Both the position numbers and the translations under genes were made by a program. Source: Acholeplasma sp. CAG:878 (GTDB lineage Bacteria; Bacillota_I; Bacilli_A; RF39; UBA660). From it: DNA of 64,000 bases. Location of the stretch: assembly GCA_000432255.1 (NCBI GenBank), contig HF989914.1, positions 1 through 64,000 on the forward strand, given 5' to 3'. Position 1 is the first letter of the stretch. The number at the start of each line of letters is the position of its first letter. The notes under the pieces were generated by a model. It was not told where the DNA came from. It was given only the letters and a program-made list of their open reading frames with translations, and did not search any database. Of this stretch, positions 24,068 through 33,399 are shown piece by piece.

Positions 24068-24343
24068 TTATTTACCTTCTTTTTTGTTTGCGTGATTTTT
24101 AGCTAAAATTCCTTGTTTTTTGAAAATATTTCTTACTGTATCAGTAGGTTCTGCTCCGTTTCCTAACCATTTTAAAGCCAATTCTTCATCAATTTTGATT
24201 TCAGCTGGTTCTGTAATTGGATTATAAGTTCCAATAGTTTCAATAAATTTTCCATCTCTTGGACTACGAGAATCAGCGGCTACGATACGATAAAATGGTC
24301 TTTGTTTACTTCCCATTCTTTTTAATCTTAATTTAACTGCCAT
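24068..24343 (-). CDS. rpsP: Ribosomal protein S16
   Basis: 91 residues beginning MAVKLRLKRMGSKQRPFYR, with DSRSPRDGKFIETIGTYNP: full-length S16. SD AAGGAAAT precedes this ATG; the in-frame start at 24394 falls in the terminator/promoter region and is rejected. Confidence 0.96.
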   Translation of the reverse strand: MAVKLRLKRMGSKQRPFYRIVAADSRSPRDGKFIETIGTYNPITEPAEIKIDEELALKWLGNGAEPTDTVRNIFKKQGILAKNHANKKEGK

Positions 24344-24365
24344 AATTTCCTTCCTTTCTTTATTC

Positions 24366-24394
24366 ATTTTAACACAAAAATATAATAGTGTCAA
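24366..24394 (-). promoter_or_regulatory. rpsP promoter nested in the metG terminator
   Basis: TTGACA (24389-24394), 17-bp spacer, TAAAAT (24366-24371). The -35 and part of the spacer are the descending arm of the metG terminator hairpin. Confidence 0.7.
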
Positions 24395-24419
24395 CCTTTT
24401 TTGGTTAACACTATTATAT
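24380..24419 (-). terminator. metG terminator
   Basis: A 17-bp stem with one mismatch: ATATAATAGTGT(T)AACC, A6 loop, GGTT(G)ACACTATTATAT, then T5. Confidence 0.85.
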
Positions 24420-24430
24420 GTTTTTATTTA

Positions 24431-26029
24431 TTAATCCATTCTAGTAAATAATAAATCTAAATTATTAATTTTAAGATTGCCTTTTAAGTTATATTCTTCC
24501 CATTTATATTCATCTAAATTCAACATATCTTTAATTTTATTTGCACTTGATGGCATAAATGGATTTAATAAATTTGATAAATTAGCCATTATATAAACAC
24601 AAGTATATGTTATATCGTTAAATTCATCAATATTTTCTTTTACTTTAACCCAAGGTTCATTTTCATCATAGTATTTATTACCTAATGTAGCATATTCAAT
24701 AATACTTTCAATTGCTTGTCTTAATTCACCTTTTTCAATTAATAAACCAACTTCATTATATAAGTTAATAGTTGTTTCTTTAATTTTAGAATCAATTACC
24801 CCTTCTTTTATAATTCCGTCAAATTTTTTATTGATAAATGATAAGTTACGATTGATGAAATTTCCAATTACTCCAACTAAAAATTTGTTGTGGTAGTTAA
24901 CTAAATCAGTGCTTGAAAAATTAACATCCTTTTTTTCAGGTCCATTATTAATCATATACATTCTAACTGTATCTTTATTATAGTTTTCAGCTAAATAATC
25001 AACTGTAATCAAATTACCTTTACTTTTACTCATTTTCTCATCATTCATATTAACATATTCACTTGAGATAATATATTTTGGTAATTGCCATTTTGGATTA
25101 ATTGCTTGTAATAGTGCTGGATAAATAATAGTATGGAAAGTAATATTATCCTTACCATGTACAAAATAAGTTCTTAAATTGTCATTATCAGTTACAAAAG
25201 AATTAAAGTCGATTCCTCTTTTCTTTAAAACTTGTTCACTTGCTGTTAGATAACCTAAAACAGCTTCAATCCAAACATATATTTTTTTATCTTCGTATCC
25301 TGAAACTGGTACATCAACACCCCAATCAAGTTGTCTTGTAGCTGCTCTATCAATTAAACCTAAATTTAAATATTTTTTTGATTCATTTAAAGCATTTTTA
25401 CGCCAATCATTCTCATGACTATTTATAAATTCTTCTAAAACTTTTTGAAATGCTGATAATTTAAAATATAAGTGTTTATTTTTTTTAATTATTGTTTCGC
25501 TATTACATGTTTTACAATGTTTTGAAAGAAGTTTAGAAGGGTCGATTGGACTTAAACACTCATCACACTGTTCTCCCATCGCTTTTCCCCCACAAATTGG
25601 ACAAGTACCTAATATTTCTCTATCTGATAAAAATTCTTCGCAATTAGGACAATAATCTTGTTCTTCTTCCTTTTCATAAATGTAACCATTTTCTAATATT
25701 TTAGTAAAATATTCCATTACTTTTTGTTTATGTGTTAGAGTCATTGTAGCGGTATATAAATCATAAGAAAAATCTAATGAATTAAAACTATTTACAAATT
25801 CTTCGTGATATTTAGTTGCAATATCAACAGGTTTAACTCCTTCTTTTTTAGCTCTTACAGTAATTGGTGTTCCATGACAATCACTTCCTGATACATAAAC
25901 AACCTCATCACCTAAACCTCTATAATATCTAGCAATAACATCAGCTGGAAGTAATGCGGCTAAGTGACCTATATGCAAAGAGTTATTTGCATAAGGCCAC
26001 GCTCCTCCTATTAGTATATTTCTTTTCAT
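24431..26029 (-). CDS. metG: Methionyl-tRNA synthetase
   Basis: 532 residues. HIGH motif LHIGH at residue 18, a double zinc knuckle (CPNCEEFL, CPICGGKAMGEQCDEC, CKTC) around 125-180, KMSKSKGN near residue 325 and a helical anticodon-binding domain. It ends without the C-terminal EMAP-type tRNA-binding domain many Bacilli carry. It starts 12 nt past the leuS stop with SD AAAGGAA, so both synthetases are co-transcribed. No T-box element precedes the operon. Confidence 0.96.
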   Translation of the reverse strand: MKRNILIGGAWPYANNSLHIGHLAALLPADVIARYYRGLGDEVVYVSGSDCHGTPITVRAKKEGVKPVDIATKYHEEFVNSFNSLDFSYDLYTATMTLTHKQKVMEYFTKILENGYIYEKEEEQDYCPNCEEFLSDREILGTCPICGGKAMGEQCDECLSPIDPSKLLSKHCKTCNSETIIKKNKHLYFKLSAFQKVLEEFINSHENDWRKNALNESKKYLNLGLIDRAATRQLDWGVDVPVSGYEDKKIYVWIEAVLGYLTASEQVLKKRGIDFNSFVTDNDNLRTYFVHGKDNITFHTIIYPALLQAINPKWQLPKYIISSEYVNMNDEKMSKSKGNLITVDYLAENYNKDTVRMYMINNGPEKKDVNFSSTDLVNYHNKFLVGVIGNFINRNLSFINKKFDGIIKEGVIDSKIKETTINLYNEVGLLIEKGELRQAIESIIEYATLGNKYYDENEPWVKVKENIDEFNDITYTCVYIMANLSNLLNPFMPSSANKIKDMLNLDEYKWEEYNLKGNLKINNLDLLFTRMD

Positions 26030-26041
26030 ATTTTATTCCTT

Positions 26042-28417
26042 TCATTTTACAACTATATTTACTATTTTATTTGGTATAACTATTTCTTTTACAATTGTTT
26101 TTCCTTCTAAATATTTTAAAACATTACTTAATTCTTTAGCACATTTTAACATTTCTTCATTAGAACTATTTAAAGCAATTGTAGTAGTTCCTCTTACTTT
26201 ACCATTTACTTGAACAGCAAGTTCATACACTTCTTCTTTTGCTTTTTCTTGTTCAAATGTTGGCCATTTTTCATATGCTATAGTATTATTATGCCCTAGT
26301 TTTTCCCATAATTCCTCTGTTATGAAAGGTATTACTGGATTTAACAATTTTAAGAAACCTTCAGCGTATTCTTTTGGAAATATATCTTCTTTGTATACTG
26401 CATTTACAAAAATCATCATTTGACTTATAGCAGTATTAAAATTAAGTGTCTCATAATCTTCAGTTACCTTTTTAACTGTTTGATGATATATTTTTTCTAA
26501 ATTTTTATTTTCTAAATCTTTTATATTTCCTTCAGTATACAATCTGTATATTCTTTCAATAAATCTATGAGCTCCATTAACACCATCACTATTCCATGGT
26601 TTATCTGCTTCAAGAGGTCCCATAAACATTTCATATAATCTTAATGTATCTGCACCATATTCTTTTACAACATCATTAGGATTAACAACATACTCTGGAT
26701 ATCTTTTTCCCATTTTAATTCCATTAGAGCCTAATATCATTCCTTGATGAACTAATTTTTTAAATGGCTCTTTAACTGGAGATACTCCTTTATCATATAA
26801 ATAGTTATTCCACATTCGTGAATATAGTAAGTGTCCAACAGCGTGTTCAGGACCACCAACATATAAATCAACTGGCATCCAATGTTTTAATAAATCTTTA
26901 TCAGCTATTTCTTTATCGTTATTAGGGTCGATATATCTTAAGAAATACCAACTTGAACCAGCACTACCAGGCATTGTAGAAGTTTCTCTTTTTCCAAGAG
27001 GTGTATTTACCCAAGAAGTTGCTCTTTCAAGTGGTGAGGCACCATCCTTAGAAGGACTATAATTATCTAACACAGGTAATACTAAAGGTAAGTCTTTATC
27101 ATCTAATGCAATGATATTATCATTATTATGAATTACAGGTATTGGTTCTCCCCAATATCTTTGTCTAGCAAATATCCATTCTCTCAAACGATAATTTACT
27201 TTTTTATTACCTTTTTTATTTTCTTCTAGCCATTCTAGCATTTTATTTATAGCATCTTCTTTGTTTAGACCATTTAAGAAACCAGAATTAATATGAATAC
27301 CATCACCTATATAAGCGGAATTAGCTACATCTCCACCTTCGATTACAGGTATAATTTTTATGTTGAATTTTCTAGCAAACTCATAATCACGTTCATCATG
27401 AGCAGGAACAGCCATAATCGCACCAGTACCATAACTTGCTAAAACGTAATCAGATATCCAAATAGGAATTTGTTCATTGTTAACAGGATTTATTGCATAT
27501 GCTCCTGTAAAAACACCAGTTTTTTCTTTATTTAATTCTGTTCTTTCCAAATCAGATTTTGATGCACATAATTTTTGATAATTAATTACCTCTTCTTTTT
27601 TATCTTCAGTTGTTATTTTTGAAACATATTCATGTTCAGGGGACAAAACACAATATGTTGCTCCAAACAATGTATCGCATCTTGTTGTAAATACTGTAAA
27701 TTCTAAATCATGATTAGCAATTTTAAACACTACATTAGCGCCAATAGATTTTCCAATCCAATTTCTTTGCATTTCTTTAGTTGACTCTGGCCAATCTATT
27801 TCTTCTAAACCACTTAGTAATCTTTCGGCATATTTAGGAATGTCAATTACCCATTGTTTCATATTTTTTCTTATTACTGGATAACCCCCTCTTTCACTTT
27901 TACCATCGATTACTTCATCATTAGCTAGTACAGTTCCAAGTTCAGGACACCAATTAACAGGCATATCTATTTGTTTAGCTAAGCCATCATTAAATAATTG
28001 TTTAAAAATCCATTGAGTCCATTTATAATATTTTGGGTCACTTGTAGATACTTCTTTAGACCAATCATAAGAAAAACCCAACATTTTTAATTGTTCTTTA
28101 AATATTTCAATATTTTTTTCTGTAAATCCATTAGGATTTTTTCCAGTTTTAATAGCAAATTGTTCAGCTGGTAAACCAAAAGAATCAAATCCCATTGGGT
28201 GTAATACATTAAAACCTTGCATTCTTTTCATTCTTGATACAATATCAGTTGCTGTATACCCTTCTGGGTGTCCTGCATGTAATCCTACTCCTGATGGATA
28301 AGGAAACATATCTAAACAATAAAATTTTGGTTTACTAAAATCTTTTATATCTGTTCTAAAAGTATCGTTATCTTCCCAATACTTTCTCCATTTTTTTTCT
28401 ATTTCACTTGTATTCAT
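26042..28417 (-). CDS. leuS: Leucyl-tRNA synthetase
   Basis: 791 residues. HIGH-type motif GLHAGHPEGYTATDI near residue 45, the CP1 editing domain with TTRCDTLFGATY around 240-400, GSAGSSWYFLRYI and a C-terminal anticodon region. The KMSKS loop reads GIKMGKRYPEYV: the catalytic Lys is kept but Ser-Lys-Ser is replaced by Gly-Lys-Arg. It overlaps the upstream membrane-protein gene by 14 bp. Together with tRNA-Leu(GAG) at 19.3 kb it supports leucine decoding. Confidence 0.96.
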   Translation of the reverse strand: MNTSEIEKKWRKYWEDNDTFRTDIKDFSKPKFYCLDMFPYPSGVGLHAGHPEGYTATDIVSRMKRMQGFNVLHPMGFDSFGLPAEQFAIKTGKNPNGFTEKNIEIFKEQLKMLGFSYDWSKEVSTSDPKYYKWTQWIFKQLFNDGLAKQIDMPVNWCPELGTVLANDEVIDGKSERGGYPVIRKNMKQWVIDIPKYAERLLSGLEEIDWPESTKEMQRNWIGKSIGANVVFKIANHDLEFTVFTTRCDTLFGATYCVLSPEHEYVSKITTEDKKEEVINYQKLCASKSDLERTELNKEKTGVFTGAYAINPVNNEQIPIWISDYVLASYGTGAIMAVPAHDERDYEFARKFNIKIIPVIEGGDVANSAYIGDGIHINSGFLNGLNKEDAINKMLEWLEENKKGNKKVNYRLREWIFARQRYWGEPIPVIHNNDNIIALDDKDLPLVLPVLDNYSPSKDGASPLERATSWVNTPLGKRETSTMPGSAGSSWYFLRYIDPNNDKEIADKDLLKHWMPVDLYVGGPEHAVGHLLYSRMWNNYLYDKGVSPVKEPFKKLVHQGMILGSNGIKMGKRYPEYVVNPNDVVKEYGADTLRLYEMFMGPLEADKPWNSDGVNGAHRFIERIYRLYTEGNIKDLENKNLEKIYHQTVKKVTEDYETLNFNTAISQMMIFVNAVYKEDIFPKEYAEGFLKLLNPVIPFITEELWEKLGHNNTIAYEKWPTFEQEKAKEEVYELAVQVNGKVRGTTTIALNSSNEEMLKCAKELSNVLKYLEGKTIVKEIVIPNKIVNIVVK

Positions 28418-28760
28418 TCATTACACATCCTTTTTTTATATAATATTTTCCAATTAAACTATAACATATTACTAATAGTGGTATTAGAGTTAAGAAACCA
28501 ACTAATAGTTGTAAAACAAAATTTTTGACTAAATAAGTTGTCATAAAAGCAGTAGAAATTATGAACGCGTTAGAGAGCGCGATTACATTCATAAATTTAG
28601 TTATATTTATTTTATTTAAATCTAAATTAAACCTTTTGACAAAAAACATAACTTGATTGCTTTTTTTAAATTTTTCTATTTTTGATTTTTGCAGGATTAC
28701 CGTCGCGAGGTAAAATAAGTATATGATTGCAAAAGATATTAAATATATTATAAAATACAT
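28404..28760 (-). CDS. Unknown small membrane protein upstream of leuS
   Basis: 118 residues, three hydrophobic segments (about 1-22, 47-65, 71-95) with a basic loop between the first two. Not recognised. The start at 28760 follows AGGTGATAT; the GTG nine bases earlier is in the SD. First gene of the leuS-metG transcript, overlapping leuS by 14 bp. Confidence 0.55.
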   Translation of the reverse strand: MYFIIYLISFAIIYLFYLATVILQKSKIEKFKKSNQVMFFVKRFNLDLNKINITKFMNVIALSNAFIISTAFMTTYLVKNFVLQLLVGFLTLIPLLVICYSLIGKYYIKKGCVMNEYK

Positions 28761-28782
28761 ATATATCACCTTTATTAATTAT

Positions 28783-28788
28783 ATTATA
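28783..28788 (-). promoter_or_regulatory. -10 box of the leuS-metG operon
   Basis: TATAAT with TTGTAA 17 bp upstream; SD AGGTGAT and ATG 22 nt downstream. Confidence 0.55.
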
Positions 28789-28839
28789 AATTTCCTTTAA
28801 TTACAAGAAAAATATGGCAATCACTAAAAAATTTAAAAC

Positions 28840-28962
28840 ATTATCTTTTCATTGAATTACTATGATAAAGAACTTCACACATGTGTATGTATTCCAAAAG
28901 ATATACAAATTACTAGCAAATTTGAAGAATGTAAACCAGGATATTGATGGTTATACGCTTAA
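28840..28962 (+). pseudogene. Possible gene fragment
   Basis: One plus-strand frame reads IIFSLNYYDKELHTCVCIPK then DIQITSKFEECKPGY, an in-frame TGA, WLYA and TAA, with protein-like composition but no start or SD. It could be a decayed remnant. Otherwise 28789-29088 shows only AT-rich spacer and one strong minus-strand SD (AGGAGGTGAG near 29045-29055) leading into ATG-TGA. Confidence 0.2.
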
Positions 28963-29088
28963 AGGTTAAAATGCTATAAAAATAATTAACTTTTAACAAG
29001 AAATAAATTTCTTAATTCATGTTTTATATACAACAATCACATTTTTTCTCACCTCCTAATTCTTGTCGTATATTATTTAATTTCAACC

Positions 29089-29134
29089 AAAAAAAGATTG
29101 AAATATGTGATAAAAGTATCTATTTCAATCTTTT
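29089..29134 (-). terminator. Second ppdK terminator
   Basis: AAAAGATTGAAATA / TATTTCAATCTTTT stem, then T7. Confidence 0.7.
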
Positions 29135-29166
29135 AAAAAAATGAATGTTTAAACATTCATTTTTTT
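29135..29166 (-). terminator. First ppdK terminator
   Basis: A perfect palindrome with arms AAAAAAATGAATGTTT and AAACATTCATTTTTTT; works on either strand. It is directly adjacent to the second hairpin, giving tandem terminators. Confidence 0.75.
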
Positions 29167-29208
29167 AGTTTTTTATATAATCATAGGATTTACAGTATTT
29201 TAAGTAAA

Positions 29209-31845
29209 TTACTTTCTATCCCCAGATTTGATTGCGGCTTGTGCGGCTGCTAATCTTGCAATCGGAACTCTATATGGTGAGCAAGAAACATAATTTAGTC
29301 CGATATTATGACAGAACTCTATGCTTGATGGCTCTCCACCATGTTCACCACAAATACCAAGCTTAATATCTGGTCTAGTTTTTTTACCTTTTTCTACAGC
29401 CATTTTAACTAATTGTCCAACACCTACCTGATCTAATTTAGCAAATGGGTCAATTTCATAAATTCTATTTTGATAATATGAATCCAAGAACTTACCAGCA
29501 TCATCTCTTGAGAAACCGAAGGTCATTTGTGTTAAGTCATTAGTTCCAAATGAGAAGAATTCTGCTTCTTTAGCAATTAAATCTGCTGTTAGAGCTGCTC
29601 TTGGTATTTCAATCATAGTACCAATATGATATTTAATATCTGAATTTTTTTCCTTTTTAACTTCTTCTGCAACTTTAACCACAATATCTTTAACAAACTT
29701 AAGTTCTTTTTCTTCTCCAACTAATGGAATCATAATTTCAGGAACAATATCATAACCTTCTTCTTCCTTAACTTCAATGGCAGCTTCCATTAAAGCTCTA
29801 GTTTGCATACAAGCTATTTCAGGATAAGTAACTGCTAATCTACAACCTCTATGTCCCATCATTGGATTAAATTCATGAAGTTCAGAGATTTTATTTTTTA
29901 AATGTTCTACTGTAACATTCATATCTTTAGCTAAAGCAATAATATCCTCTTCTAAAGTTGGTAAAAATTCATGTAGTGGTGGGTCTAGGTATCTAACTGT
30001 CATAGGAAGCTCTTTTAATTCTTTATACATAGCTTTAAAATCACCTTTTTGGAATGGTATTAATTCATTTAAAGCTGCCACTCTATCTTCTACTGTTTCA
30101 GATAAAATCATTTTTCTGATTTTAGGAATTCTATTTTCTTCAAAGAACATGTGTTCTGTTCTACATAATCCAATTCCTTCTGCTCCTAGTTCAACTGCTT
30201 TTTTAGTATCACGAGGATTATCAGCATTAGTTCTTACTTTAAGTGTTCTATATTCATCAGCCCATGACATAATTCTTCCAAAATCACCACTAACAGTTGC
30301 TTCTTTTGTTTCAATATCACCAGCATAAATTTTACCAGTATTACCATCTAGAGAAATATAATCACCTTCATGGAAAGTAATTCCTCCTAAAGTAAATTCT
30401 TTAGCTTCTTCATTAATGTTAATAGCTCCACATCCAGCTACACAGCAAGTTCCCATACCACGAGCAACAACAGCAGCATGTGATGTTCTTCCACCTCTTA
30501 CAGTTAGAATACCTTGAGCTGCTACCATACCTTCGATATCTTCTGGTGTAGTTTCTAATCTAACTAAAACTACTCTTTCACCCTTACCACCTTTACCTAA
30601 CATTTTAGCTTCTTCGGCAGTAAACACTACTTTACCAGCAGCAGCACCTGGGCTTGCAGGAAGTCCCTCACCAATACTTTTTGCTTCTTTTAAAGATTTT
30701 ACATCAAATGTTGGATGAAGTAATTGATCTAAACTTTTAGCATCAATTCTTAAAACTGCTTCCTCTTTTGTAATCATTCCTTCATCTACTAAGTCACATG
30801 CTATTTTAATAGCGGCATGAGCAGTTCTTTTACCATTTCTAGTTTGTAAGAAATATAGTTTACCTTCTTCGATAGTAAATTCCATATCTTGCATATCTTT
30901 ATAATGGTTTTCTAACTTATTAGCTAAAGTTATAAATTCATCATAGCATTCTGGTAAATCTTCTTTTAGTTTAGTAATAGGTTCTGGAGTTCTAACACCA
31001 GCAACTACATCCTCTCCTTGAGCATTAATTAAATATTCACCATAAATACCTTTTTCTCCTGTTGCAGGGTCTCTTGTAAATGCAACACCTGTTCCACTAG
31101 TTTCGCCCATATTACCAAATACCATTGATTGAACATTAACAGCCGTTCCCCAATCTCCTGGAATATCATTCATTCTTCTATAAACGATTGCTCTTTGGTT
31201 GTTCCATGAACGGAAAACTGCTTTAACAGCACCCATCAATTGTTCTTTTGGATTTTGTGGGAATTCTTCCCCGTTCATATGGTCACTATAAACTTTTTTA
31301 AATCTTTTTACTAACTCTTTTAAATCATCAACAGTAAGTTCTGTATCATAACATACACCTTTTTCATTTTTTAATTCATCAATGATTTTTTCAAAGAAAG
31401 ATTTATTTACTTCCATTACTACATCAGAATACATTTGAATAAATCTTCTATAAGAATCATAGGCAAATCTAGGATTGTTAGTTTTTTTTGCAAAGCCTTC
31501 AACTGCTACATCATTTAATCCTAAATTAAGAATTGTATCCATCATACCAGGCATACTCGCTCTAGCACCACTTCTTACTGATACTAACAATGGATTTTCA
31601 GTATCCCCAAATTTTTTTCCTTGTAATTTTTCTAATTCTTCTAAAGCATCAAAAATTTGTGTTTCAATTTCTTTAGAAATTTCGCATCCATTGTCATAGT
31701 AATTGGTACAAGCTTCTGTTGTAATTGTAAATCCTTGAGGTATAGGTAATCCTAAATTAGTCATTTCGGCTAAGTTTGCTCCTTTACCACCAAGTAAATT
31801 ACGCATATCTTTGTTACCTTCACTAAAGGCATAAACATATTTCAT
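29209..31845 (-). CDS. ppdK: Pyruvate, phosphate dikinase
   Basis: Interconverts pyruvate + ATP + Pi and PEP + AMP + PPi, used for PPi-linked glycolysis or gluconeogenesis in anaerobes. 878 residues: nucleotide-binding start NLLGGKGANLAEMTNLGLP, swivelling His domain with GGRTSHAAVVARGMGTCCVAG, and a TIM-barrel PEP domain with MMGHRGCRLAVTYPE and LGICGEHGGEP near the end. SD GGAGGAAAT precedes the ATG. Single gene with a strong promoter. Confidence 0.97.
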   Translation of the reverse strand: MKYVYAFSEGNKDMRNLLGGKGANLAEMTNLGLPIPQGFTITTEACTNYYDNGCEISKEIETQIFDALEELEKLQGKKFGDTENPLLVSVRSGARASMPGMMDTILNLGLNDVAVEGFAKKTNNPRFAYDSYRRFIQMYSDVVMEVNKSFFEKIIDELKNEKGVCYDTELTVDDLKELVKRFKKVYSDHMNGEEFPQNPKEQLMGAVKAVFRSWNNQRAIVYRRMNDIPGDWGTAVNVQSMVFGNMGETSGTGVAFTRDPATGEKGIYGEYLINAQGEDVVAGVRTPEPITKLKEDLPECYDEFITLANKLENHYKDMQDMEFTIEEGKLYFLQTRNGKRTAHAAIKIACDLVDEGMITKEEAVLRIDAKSLDQLLHPTFDVKSLKEAKSIGEGLPASPGAAAGKVVFTAEEAKMLGKGGKGERVVLVRLETTPEDIEGMVAAQGILTVRGGRTSHAAVVARGMGTCCVAGCGAININEEAKEFTLGGITFHEGDYISLDGNTGKIYAGDIETKEATVSGDFGRIMSWADEYRTLKVRTNADNPRDTKKAVELGAEGIGLCRTEHMFFEENRIPKIRKMILSETVEDRVAALNELIPFQKGDFKAMYKELKELPMTVRYLDPPLHEFLPTLEEDIIALAKDMNVTVEHLKNKISELHEFNPMMGHRGCRLAVTYPEIACMQTRALMEAAIEVKEEEGYDIVPEIMIPLVGEEKELKFVKDIVVKVAEEVKKEKNSDIKYHIGTMIEIPRAALTADLIAKEAEFFSFGTNDLTQMTFGFSRDDAGKFLDSYYQNRIYEIDPFAKLDQVGVGQLVKMAVEKGKKTRPDIKLGICGEHGGEPSSIEFCHNIGLNYVSCSPYRVPIARLAAAQAAIKSGDRK

Positions 31846-31874
31846 ATTATTTCCTCCTTCTATTTTACTAGTTA

Positions 31875-31903
31875 ATTATAACAAAAAAAGTTAATATTTT
31901 CAA
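31875..31903 (-). promoter_or_regulatory. ppdK promoter nested in the upstream terminator
   Basis: TTGAAA (31898-31903), 17-bp spacer, TATAAT (31875-31880). The -35 lies in the terminator loop and the spacer is its 3' arm plus U-tract. Confidence 0.7.
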
Positions 31904-31912
31904 TTAACTTTT
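31884..31912 (-). terminator. Terminator of the 32-38 kb accessory operon
   Basis: AAAAGTTAAT / ATTAACTTTT with T7 on the minus strand, about 50 nt after the last gene. Confidence 0.75.
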
Positions 31913-31959
31913 TCCTATTTTATCTATTTTTTTTAATTATATTAATGTATAAGTTTATT

Positions 31960-33357
31960 TTAACAATCTTTCATTTTTACCAAAGATAGTTCCCAACTTT
32001 CCATCGCATCGTAAACATCTAGGTATAACTCAAATGTTTCATTTAAATTAAGAAAAACTTCATTAGAAAGTTTGTTTCTATATTTTTCATAATCTCCTAT
32101 TATACCTTCTTGATGTGGAATTGTTAATTTAATTCCATCTTTTGTTACTTCATTAACAATTATAGTGATTTTACCCATAATCATTGGTTCATTAGTTATT
32201 ACTTTATAATAGGTAATAATTGGTTGAACTTTTTGTTTTTCCAATTCTTCTGCTGTTCCATAACAACCATGAAATGGAATATGTGTAAGTTTTATGTAAT
32301 AATCATTATCTACTATATAATTAACTACATCTTTATTTGGAAAACCTTTGCTTATTATATCTTTTGCTTCCTCTGGATTTTCTCGCAAATATTTTAAAAA
32401 TGTATATACACCTGTTGCTTTAAAATGAGGATTTAATTCTGCTATTTGCTTCGCTGTATACCCTTCTATATTAATAGCATTAGGTAGGGCATAAGTCTTT
32501 TTCATTAAATATAAAATAAACTCATTAAATATATCATCATATTTAGATAAATCATTAAATAACACTTTAGAAACATTATCGCTTTTTCCTATTTCATTTT
32601 TAAAATAATTAATAAGCAATTTAGAAAAGAAAGAATCGTTCACTTTATTTTCTATTATTTTCTCTAGCGGTAATTCCATTTTTATTTTGTTTTCATAATT
32701 TGATACTTTTTTAAAAAGTATTTCGTATTCTGATAACAAATCAATAAAATCATTCCAATTCTCAGGCTCTGCACCATTGCCATTTATTTGTTTATTTAAT
32801 CCATCTATGTTAATTTTTAGTTTCCACGCTATACTTTTATCTCCAGAATATTTTGTATTCCAATCAGCAATAATTGTTTTTAATCTATTACAAAATTCAT
32901 CAAACTTCGAAAGAGAAATCGAAACATTTAAATCATTAATATATGATGTTTTACTATTATCTAAATATAATAAAACACATTTATTATTCGTTTTTGTTAA
33001 AGATAAGCAATAATTTTCGACAACTACATTAATACTTTCTTTTTTTACTTTATCTTGTGAAAAATCATAGTTAGGAACACCATAAACCTTTTGTGGTACA
33101 TTATCCTCTGGTTCTATAACATACTTTTCCTTATTTTCATTTTTTCTTTTTTCTTGAAGCCAATTTGGTACTCCGTATACTTCTCTTGGCAAATTATCTT
33201 CAGATTCTATAGTATATTTTTCTTTAATTTCATCTTGTTTTGCCCTTGCTTCTTCTTCCCATTGCTTTCTAATTACATCAGGAATACCATAAACTATTTG
33301 AGGCCTATTATCTTCTGCCTCAATATTATATTTATCTTTTTTATTAAATAATCCCAT
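31960..33357 (-). CDS. Protein with three N-terminal KYxIExEDNxPxxVYGxP repeats, accessory operon gene 5
   Basis: 465 residues from MGLFNKKDKYNIEAEDN (SD GGAGGAAAAT; an ATG at 33372 is less well placed). Three copies of K-Y-x-I-E-x-E-D-N-x-P-x-x-V-Y-G-x-P stand at about residues 9-27, 45-63 and 78-96, separated by charged linkers. Residues 110-465 are a soluble mixed alpha/beta region not assigned to any family. It follows the radical SAM gene by 42 bp. The repeats look like recognition or modification sites rather than a fold; whether the radical SAM enzyme or ADP-ribosylation acts on them is unknown. Confidence 0.6.
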   Translation of the reverse strand: MGLFNKKDKYNIEAEDNRPQIVYGIPDVIRKQWEEEARAKQDEIKEKYTIESEDNLPREVYGVPNWLQEKRKNENKEKYVIEPEDNVPQKVYGVPNYDFSQDKVKKESINVVVENYCLSLTKTNNKCVLLYLDNSKTSYINDLNVSISLSKFDEFCNRLKTIIADWNTKYSGDKSIAWKLKINIDGLNKQINGNGAEPENWNDFIDLLSEYEILFKKVSNYENKIKMELPLEKIIENKVNDSFFSKLLINYFKNEIGKSDNVSKVLFNDLSKYDDIFNEFILYLMKKTYALPNAINIEGYTAKQIAELNPHFKATGVYTFLKYLRENPEEAKDIISKGFPNKDVVNYIVDNDYYIKLTHIPFHGCYGTAEELEKQKVQPIITYYKVITNEPMIMGKITIIVNEVTKDGIKLTIPHQEGIIGDYEKYRNKLSNEVFLNLNETFELYLDVYDAMESWELSLVKMKDC

Positions 33358-33399
33358 TTTATTTTCCTCCATATTATCAATTATATATTTTTCAACATA

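Noticed and set aside
28930..28962. TGA read as tryptophan (mollicute code)
   Set aside because: Genes throughout use TGG for Trp, and the response regulator ends in TGA in an ATGA overlap with the kinase gene, so TGA is a stop.
29030..29060. Small gene after the strong SD AGGAGGTGAG on the minus strand
   Set aside because: The first ATG is followed at once by TGA, and the overlapping GTG frame is only seven codons; no support for a product.
28770..29090. T-box leader for the leuS-metG operon
   Set aside because: No specifier stem or AGGGTGG-type antiterminator bulge; the promoter lies directly before the first gene.
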